Assembly (NCBI GenBank): GCA_035316885.1 | Contig: DATHII010000200.1 | Coordinates: 1 to 18,238 of the forward strand | Length of the DNA: 18,238 nt | DNA from: DASRTE01 sp035316885 | GTDB taxonomy: Bacteria; Actinomycetota; Actinomycetes; Jiangellales; Jiangellaceae | Direction: 5' to 3' | Part shown: positions 13,866-18,238 of the stretch, in pieces | Position numbering within the stretch: the stretch's first letter is position 1 | How the letters are laid out: every line of letters begins with the position of its first letter | Notes under the pieces: generated by a model | Databases searched by the model: none | Told to the model about the DNA's origin: nothing | Seen by the model: the letters and a program-made list of their open reading frames with translations, nothing else | Made by a program: the position numbers and the translations under genes

Positions 13866-15173
13866 GTGCCGGCTGTCGAGGGCCCCGGGACTGCGCTGCT
13901 CACGGACCACTACGAGTTGACCATGCTTCAAGCCGCGCTGGCACGTGGAAGCGCGCTGCGTCGATCAGTGTTCGAGGTCTTCGCGCGACGGCTCCCGGAG
14001 GGCCGGCGCTACGGCGTCGTGGCCGGAACCGGCCGGCTGCTGACCGATATCGAGCGCTTCCGTTTCGACGACGACGCGCTCGCCGATCTCGAGCGTCGTC
14101 GGGTCGTCGACGCACCCACCCTGGACTGGTTGTCCGGCTACCGGTTCGGCGGCGACATCTGGGGCTACGCAGAGGGCGAGTGTTACTTCCCGTACTCGCC
14201 CCTGCTCATCGTCGAGGCGAGCTTCGCCGAGGCGGTGGTCCTCGAGACGTTGATCCTCTCAGTCCTGAACTTCGACTCGGCGGTCGCCTCGGCGGCGTCG
14301 CGGATGACTGCGGCCGCCGCCGGACGGCCGTGTGTCGAGATGGGCTCGCGGCGCACCCACGAACAGGCCGCCGTAGCGGCCGCACGGGCCGCCTTCGTCG
14401 CCGGCTTCGCGTCGACGAGCAACCTGGAGGCGGGACGAACACACGGCGTGCCCACCCAGGGCACGAGCGCCCACTCGTTCATCCTGCTGCACGACGACGA
14501 GCGCGATGCGTTCACCGCGCAGGTCGACTCCCTGGGCAAGGGCACGACGCTCCTGGTCGACACCTACGACGTCGCCGAGGCCATCGCCCTCGGCGTGGAG
14601 ATCGCAGGACCGGAGCTCGGCGCGGTCCGGCTCGACTCCGGGGACCTGCTCGTCCAGGCCCATGAGGTGCGCGCGCAGCTCGATGCGCTGGGCGCCACCG
14701 GCACCCGAATCATCGTCACGAGCGACCTCGACGAGCACGCGATCGCGGCACTGGGCGCAGCACCGGTCGACGCCTACGGTGTCGGAACGTCGCTGGTCAC
14801 CGGTTCCGGCGCGCCGACGGCGGGCTTTGTCTACAAGCTGGTGGCCCGGGCTGCCGCCGACGGCGCGATGGTCGCGGTCGCGAAGAAGAGCAAGGACAAG
14901 ATCAGCGTCGGCGGACGCAAGTACGCCCTGCGCCGCCGGACGGCCGAGGGCGTGGCCGAAGCGGAGGCGATCGGCCTCGGTGTGCCGCCTGCGGACGACG
15001 GCGACGACCGGGCGCTCCTGGTGCCGCTGATCAGCGGCGGCAAGGTCGTCGGCCGCGAGCCGCTCACGGAGGCCCGGGACCGCCATGCCGCAAGCCGGGC
15101 CGAGCTACCACCTCCCGCACTGCAGATGTCGCGGGGCGAACCGGTGATCCCGACCGTCTACCTGGAGGACTGA
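13866..15173 (+). CDS. pncB: Nicotinate phosphoribosyltransferase
   Basis: The 435-residue protein converts nicotinate, PRPP and ATP to nicotinate mononucleotide in NAD salvage. Visible motifs are LLTDHYELTMLQAAL (about residues 11-25), VFEVFARRLPEGRRYGVV, EMGSRRTHEQAA, and THGVPTQGTSAHSFIL with the phosphorylatable His at about 203. The PRPP- and phosphate-binding parts are GAVRLDSGDLL and IIVTSDLDEHAI. The later segments VDAYGVGTSLVTG and FVYKLVA are also family features. I start it at GTG 13866, close to the conserved start and 6 nt after a -10 box. It is divergent from clpS, the same arrangement as pncB1 and clpS in M. tuberculosis, and lies 6 bp upstream of the nicotinamidase gene, so the two form an operon. 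Confidence 0.96.
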   Translation: MPAVEGPGTALLTDHYELTMLQAALARGSALRRSVFEVFARRLPEGRRYGVVAGTGRLLTDIERFRFDDDALADLERRRVVDAPTLDWLSGYRFGGDIWGYAEGECYFPYSPLLIVEASFAEAVVLETLILSVLNFDSAVASAASRMTAAAAGRPCVEMGSRRTHEQAAVAAARAAFVAGFASTSNLEAGRTHGVPTQGTSAHSFILLHDDERDAFTAQVDSLGKGTTLLVDTYDVAEAIALGVEIAGPELGAVRLDSGDLLVQAHEVRAQLDALGATGTRIIVTSDLDEHAIAALGAAPVDAYGVGTSLVTGSGAPTAGFVYKLVARAAADGAMVAVAKKSKDKISVGGRKYALRRRTAEGVAEAEAIGLGVPPADDGDDRALLVPLISGGKVVGREPLTEARDRHAASRAELPPPALQMSRGEPVIPTVYLED

Positions 15174-15179
15174 CCCGCG

Positions 15180-15779
15180 ATGAGCCGCGCCCTGATCGTC
15201 GCCGACGTCCAGAACGACTTCTGCGAGGGCGGCAGCCTCGCCGTCGGCGGTGGCGCGGACGTCGCGTTCGCGATCGCGTCCGTTCTGCACCGATGGCAGG
15301 AGGCCGAGCCCGAGGAGCGCGAGTACGCCCACGTCGTAGCAACCCGCGACCACCACGTCGATCCCGGCAACCACTTCTCGACCCGGCCGGACTTCGTCGA
15401 CAGCTGGCCGCCGCACTGCGTCGCGGGAACCGTCGGTGCCGCGTTCCACCCGAATCTCGATCCGCAGCCCTTCGACGCCGTCTTCGACAAGGGCGACTAC
15501 GCAGCTGCGTACTCGGGCTTCGAGGGGCGCTCCCACGAGGGCGTCGCGTTGGCCGCCTGGCTGCGCTCACACGCAGTGACTTCGGTCGACATCGTCGGCA
15601 TCGCGACCGACCACTGTGTCCGGGCGACCGCGCTCGACGCGGCCCGCGAGGGGTTCGACACAAGGGTCCTGCTGGCCATGACCGCCGGCGTCGCGCTCGA
15701 CACCACCGAGAGGGCACTCACCGAGATGCGCAGCGCCGGCGTCCAGCTGGAGGGTCAGCCGGTGGTGCGGCCGGCCTGA
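15180..15779 (+). CDS. pncA: Nicotinamidase / pyrazinamidase (isochorismatase family)
   Basis: The 199-residue protein hydrolyses nicotinamide to nicotinate and ammonia; enzymes of this type also activate pyrazinamide. The catalytic triad is complete: Asp9 in LIVADVQNDF, Lys104 in FDKGDYAAAYSGF and Cys146 in GIATDHCVRATALDA. The metal site Asp57, His59, His65 and His79 is also present (TRDHHVDPGNHF and SWPPHC), each exactly eight residues beyond the M. tuberculosis numbering. Length is typical. ATG 15180 follows GGAGG (15164-15168) inside the end of pncB. Its product is the substrate of the upstream PncB, so the pair covers the first two steps of NAD salvage. Confidence 0.96.
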   Translation: MSRALIVADVQNDFCEGGSLAVGGGADVAFAIASVLHRWQEAEPEEREYAHVVATRDHHVDPGNHFSTRPDFVDSWPPHCVAGTVGAAFHPNLDPQPFDAVFDKGDYAAAYSGFEGRSHEGVALAAWLRSHAVTSVDIVGIATDHCVRATALDAAREGFDTRVLLAMTAGVALDTTERALTEMRSAGVQLEGQPVVRPA

Positions 15780-15791
15780 GCCGATGGCCGG
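15771..15791. terminator. Weak hairpin between convergent pncA and response-regulator genes
   Basis: CCGGCC (15771-15776) pairs with GGCCGG (15786-15791) around a 9-nt loop that contains the pncA stop codon. No T tract follows on either strand. It may assist termination for the convergent genes, but the support is only a 6-bp GC stem in GC-rich DNA. Confidence 0.2.
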
Positions 15792-15795
15792 ATGC

Positions 15796-16482
15796 TCAAC
15801 GGTGGTCGGGAATGGTGAGCCCGGACTGCACCGCGAAGACGACGAGCTGCGCACGGTCGCGGGCGTGCAGCTTCACCATCGCCCGGCTCACATGGGTACG
15901 AACCGTCGCCGGACTGACCACGAGCTCGGCCGCGATCTCGTCGTTCGATCGCCCGGTGGCCACCCACGCGACGATCTCGCGCTCGCGCTCCGTCAGCTGT
16001 TTCAGCTCCGGATGGGGTGAGTTGGCCGGCACCTCACGTCCCGCGAACTGGTCGATCACCCGTCGGGTCACCGACGGCGAGAGCAGCGATGCGCCGTGTG
16101 CGACCACCCGAATCGCGTGCAACAGCTCGGCCGGCGCGGCGTCCTTGAGGACGAAGCCACTGGCCCCACTGCGCAACGCCTCGAACACGTATTCGTCGAG
16201 TTCGAACGTCGTCAGCATGATGACCCGCACGTCGGCCAGCGCGGGATCGGAGGTGATCTCTCGCAGCGCAGCGAGGCCGTCCAGCACCGGCATCCGGATG
16301 TCCATGAGGACGACGTCGGGTCGTGCCTCGTGTACGACGTCGACGCCGGAACGCCCGTCGACGGCCTCCCCGACCAGTTCGACGTCGGCCTCGGACTCCA
16401 GCAGCGTGCGCAGGCCCATCCGCACCAGGGCCTGGTCGTCCACGACGACCACGCCGATCGGTCCGCTCGCCTCGTCGGTCAT
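15796..16482 (-). CDS. NarL/FixJ-type two-component response regulator
   Basis: The 228-residue protein has a receiver domain at about residues 9-125. It contains VVVVDDQALVRMGL and the phosphoacceptor Asp61 in VVLMDIRMP; IMLTTFELDEYVF holds the switch Thr and VLKDAAP the conserved Lys. A LuxR-type helix-turn-helix follows at about 160-220, with LTEREREIVAWVATGRSNDEIA and VSPATVRTHVSRAMVKL. It should dimerise after phosphorylation and bind an inverted-repeat operator. ATG 16482 overlaps the kinase stop by 4 bp (ATGA at 16479-16482), so kinase and regulator are made together. The likely target is the divergent ABC transporter operon and its own operon. Confidence 0.96.
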   Translation of the reverse strand: MTDEASGPIGVVVVDDQALVRMGLRTLLESEADVELVGEAVDGRSGVDVVHEARPDVVLMDIRMPVLDGLAALREITSDPALADVRVIMLTTFELDEYVFEALRSGASGFVLKDAAPAELLHAIRVVAHGASLLSPSVTRRVIDQFAGREVPANSPHPELKQLTEREREIVAWVATGRSNDEIAAELVVSPATVRTHVSRAMVKLHARDRAQLVVFAVQSGLTIPDHR

Positions 16483-17660
16483 GGCGACGAACCTGGCAGG
16501 GGTGGCAGTGGCAGCCGGGCCGTGACGGCGAAGCCGCCCTCCGGTCGCAGACCGGCGTCGAGCGTGCCGCCGAGGTCTTCGGCCCGAGCGCGCATTCCAC
16601 GGACTCCCGTCCCGGCGCTCGGCGGAAGGCTCGCATCAACTCTCGCCGGGCCGTCGTCGACGACCTGCACCACGACGACATCCTCGCCACGGCGGATTTG
16701 CACCCGCGCAGCCCTGCTTCCGGAGTGACGCAGCACGTTGGTCAGCGACTCCTGCAGGATCCGGTACGCGGCCACGTCGACCTCCGGTGGGAGGGCGCCG
16801 CCCCCGTCGATCCGGGTCTCGACGTCGACGCCACCGGTTCGGATCCGTTCGACGAGGACGTCGACGTCGGCCAGACCGAGTGCCGGGCGGCGGGGGGCCG
16901 ACTCGCTCTCCGGCGTCCGCAACACGTCGAGCTCGACACGCAGGCCATCGAGCGACGCGCGGCTCGTCGCCCGGATCGCCTCCAGTGCCTCGCGTACCCT
17001 GACCGGGTCCCGGTCGAGGACGTGCAGGGCGACGCCGGCCTGCATCGCGATGACGGCGAGTTCGTGACCGACGCTGTCGTGTAGTTCCTGGGCCATCCGC
17101 AGCCGCTCGTCCGACACGGCTCGGCGAGCCGCCGCCGCGCGCATGTCCACCTCGGACTCACGACGCACCCGTACCGCCGAGCCGACCGCCACCGACCCAG
17201 CCACGACGGCCGCCCAGGATAGCGCCCACCCGAAGGCGCCGAGCCAGGTCCATTCGACCATGGCGTCGACGAAGCGGAAGATCGCCGCGGCCGCCGTCAC
17301 GGCGTAGAAGGCCGAGGCGTAGGCGATGGCCCGCCCCAGCGGTAGGCGGATCGCGACTGCGTACACCGCGAACGGTGCGGTGAGCAGGATGGGGCCGAAC
17401 GGGTAGCCAAGGCCGAGGTAGGTGGCAATAGCCGCTCCGCAGAGCGCGAGCGTCGCCTCGGGCCGTACGCGGCGCAGTACCAGCGACAGCGCAGCGAGCG
17501 TTACCAGCACAATCGCGAGGCGATCGGGGTACCTGCTGAATTCCTGGTCGTCTCCAGCCGGGCGGGTACCGAAGAACCCGATGACCAGCAGGGGAAGCGA
17601 CAACCAGAGATCGTTGACCGAGAACCACCCGTGGGCGGGCCGTCCCGGTTCAGCGTTCAT
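16479..17660 (-). CDS. NarL-partner sensor histidine kinase (HisKA_3 type)
   Basis: The 393-residue protein has an N-terminal membrane module of about five hydrophobic segments (roughly residues 16-30, 48-62, 72-104, 110-128 and 140-163) with very short loops, so there is no large external sensor domain. The dimerisation and phosphoacceptor segment is RLRMAQELHDSVGHELAVIA with His194. The HATPase domain shows RILQESLTNVLRHSG (N box), VQVVDDGP and AGTGVRGMRARAEDLGGTL. Kinases with this layout often act with ABC exporters in sensing membrane or envelope stress. ATG 17660 is 8 nt after a TATCGT box and has no ribosome-binding site, suggesting a leaderless transcript. It is divergent from the ABC ATPase gene. 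Confidence 0.95.
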   Translation of the reverse strand: MNAEPGRPAHGWFSVNDLWLSLPLLVIGFFGTRPAGDDQEFSRYPDRLAIVLVTLAALSLVLRRVRPEATLALCGAAIATYLGLGYPFGPILLTAPFAVYAVAIRLPLGRAIAYASAFYAVTAAAAIFRFVDAMVEWTWLGAFGWALSWAAVVAGSVAVGSAVRVRRESEVDMRAAAARRAVSDERLRMAQELHDSVGHELAVIAMQAGVALHVLDRDPVRVREALEAIRATSRASLDGLRVELDVLRTPESESAPRRPALGLADVDVLVERIRTGGVDVETRIDGGGALPPEVDVAAYRILQESLTNVLRHSGSRAARVQIRRGEDVVVVQVVDDGPARVDASLPPSAGTGVRGMRARAEDLGGTLDAGLRPEGGFAVTARLPLPPLPGSSP

Positions 17661-17668
17661 GGATCACG

Positions 17669-17674
17669 ACGATA
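17669..17674 (-). promoter_or_regulatory. Candidate leaderless -10 box of the kinase-regulator operon
   Basis: On the minus strand TATCGT ends 8 nt before ATG 17660, and no Shine-Dalgarno sequence is present. The inverted repeat at 17716-17739 lies about 42 bp upstream of this box, a plausible activator position. Confidence 0.5.
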
Positions 17675-17715
17675 TGCCGACCCTTCGGGGTCGGCATCGC
17701 CCTCCGCGCGTAGCC

Positions 17716-17739
17716 GGTGTACGCAAACCTGCGTACACC
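17716..17739. promoter_or_regulatory. Perfect 10-bp inverted repeat, candidate operator of the kinase/regulator/ABC module
   Basis: GGTGTACGCA (17716-17725) and TGCGTACACC (17730-17739) are exact inverted copies separated by AACC. It lies between the divergent histidine-kinase gene and the ABC ATPase gene, 55 bp from each start codon. A symmetric site of this size fits a dimeric NarL-type regulator, so the adjacent response regulator is the best candidate to bind it. The binder is inferred, the repeat is seen directly. Confidence 0.6.
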
Positions 17740-17794
17740 CGAAGCCGATCCTGGACCGACGACTGCTGACGTCCGGTCGGGCGAGGCTCGGTGC

Positions 17795-18238
17795 ATGACG
17801 AACACCATCGTGGTCACCGACATGCTGACCAAGCGATACGGCGATCGACTCGCCGTCGACGAGGTGAGCCTCACCGTCCGGCGCGGTGAGGTGTACGGGT
17901 TCCTCGGACCGAACGGCGCCGGCAAGACGACCACCCTGCGCATGCTGCTGGGCCTGGTCCGTCCCACGAGCGGCTCCGCCCGTGTGCTCGGACACCACCC
18001 TGGCCACCCGCAGGCCGTAGCGGGTGTCGGGGCGCTGGTCGAAGGCCCTGGCTTCTACCCCTACCTGTCCGGGCGCGACAACCTTCGCGTCATGGCCCGC
18101 TATCGGGGCCTTGGTGGCACGGAGGTGGAGACCGCCCTCGGCCGCCTCGATCTACGCGAGCGCGGCGGCGACAGCTTCAAGTCGTACTCGCTCGGCATGA
18201 AGCAGCGTCTCGGTGTGGCTGCAGCCCTGCTCGGCGAT
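17795..18238 (+). CDS. ABC transporter ATP-binding protein, 5' part only
   Basis: The first 148 residues of an ABC ATPase are present; the gene runs off the right edge. It shows the Walker A motif GFLGPNGAGKTTTLRM (about residues 35-50), the Q-loop region with ALVEGPGFYPYLSGRDNL, and the ABC signature YSLGMKQRLGVAAALLGD just before the edge. The Walker B lies outside. The alanine-rich LGMKQRLG signature and the LVEGPGFYPYLSG segment resemble the exporter ATPases of the bacitracin/lantibiotic-resistance and ABC-2 group. A permease gene would be expected just downstream. ATG 17795 has GAGG (17783-17786) 8 nt before it. It is divergent from the two-component genes, which suggests a signal-induced efflux or protection system. 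Confidence 0.92.
   Translation, partial: MTNTIVVTDMLTKRYGDRLAVDEVSLTVRRGEVYGFLGPNGAGKTTTLRMLLGLVRPTSGSARVLGHHPGHPQAVAGVGALVEGPGFYPYLSGRDNLRVMARYRGLGGTEVETALGRLDLRERGGDSFKSYSLGMKQRLGVAAALLGD

Overview
The window is high-GC DNA (roughly 70% by eye) with many GTG starts. Its gene order closely matches a conserved actinomycete block known from Mycobacterium tuberculosis (pncB1, clpS, DUF2017, mec, cysO, cysM, murI, a metallo-beta-lactamase protein, rphA, rdgB). I infer an actinomycete (Actinomycetota) chromosome; the genus cannot be set from this sequence. The M. tuberculosis comparisons are from memory.

Layout. Positions 1-172 hold the 3' end of a thiol peroxidase (bcp). A tRNA-Leu(UAG) follows at 215-296, then an F420-type luciferase-like oxidoreductase (334-1161). 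An Lrp/AsnC regulator (minus) faces away from a saccharopine-dehydrogenase-family gene (plus) across a 383-bp gap with repeats and hairpins. Next on the plus strand are a BtuF-like protein without a signal peptide and a small P-loop kinase-like protein. From about 5 kb to 10.6 kb the minus strand carries, in transcription order, a DUF4192 protein, murI, a metallo-beta-lactamase-fold protein, rph, rdgB and a membrane-anchored sulfite-oxidase-like molybdoenzyme. The murI/MBL and rph/rdgB pairs overlap by 4 bp. A small Cys-rich DUF2695-like gene (10771-11103, plus) separates this from a second minus-strand block: clpS, DUF2017, a JAMM peptidase (mec), a CysO-like sulfur carrier and cysM. Divergent to clpS are pncB and a pncA-like nicotinamidase (plus). 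The right end has a NarL-type response regulator and its histidine kinase (minus), divergent from an ABC transporter ATPase cut by the window edge. A perfect 10-bp inverted repeat lies between them.

How the genes work together. mec-cysO-cysM is the protein-thiocarboxylate route to cysteine, in which CysM uses O-phosphoserine and sulfur carried by CysO, and the JAMM peptidase releases the cysteine. pncA and pncB turn nicotinamide into nicotinate mononucleotide for NAD salvage. clpS and DUF2017 are translationally linked. murI supplies D-glutamate for peptidoglycan; rph and rdgB handle tRNA 3' maturation and dITP/XTP clean-up. The kinase, regulator and ABC genes look like a self-contained stress or antibiotic-response module.

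The most distinctive signals are: a TANNNT (or CANNNT) hexamer 6-9 nt upstream of eight start codons, which implies leaderless mRNAs; a CysO-like protein whose Gly-Gly is hidden behind a five-residue tail; a DUF2017 reading frame that appears to start at a CTG overlapping the clpS stop; the 24-bp operator-like palindrome near the ABC gene; and a DUF4192/DUF2695 pair inside an otherwise conserved block. I see no insertion sequence, CRISPR array, phage gene or clearly new defence system.
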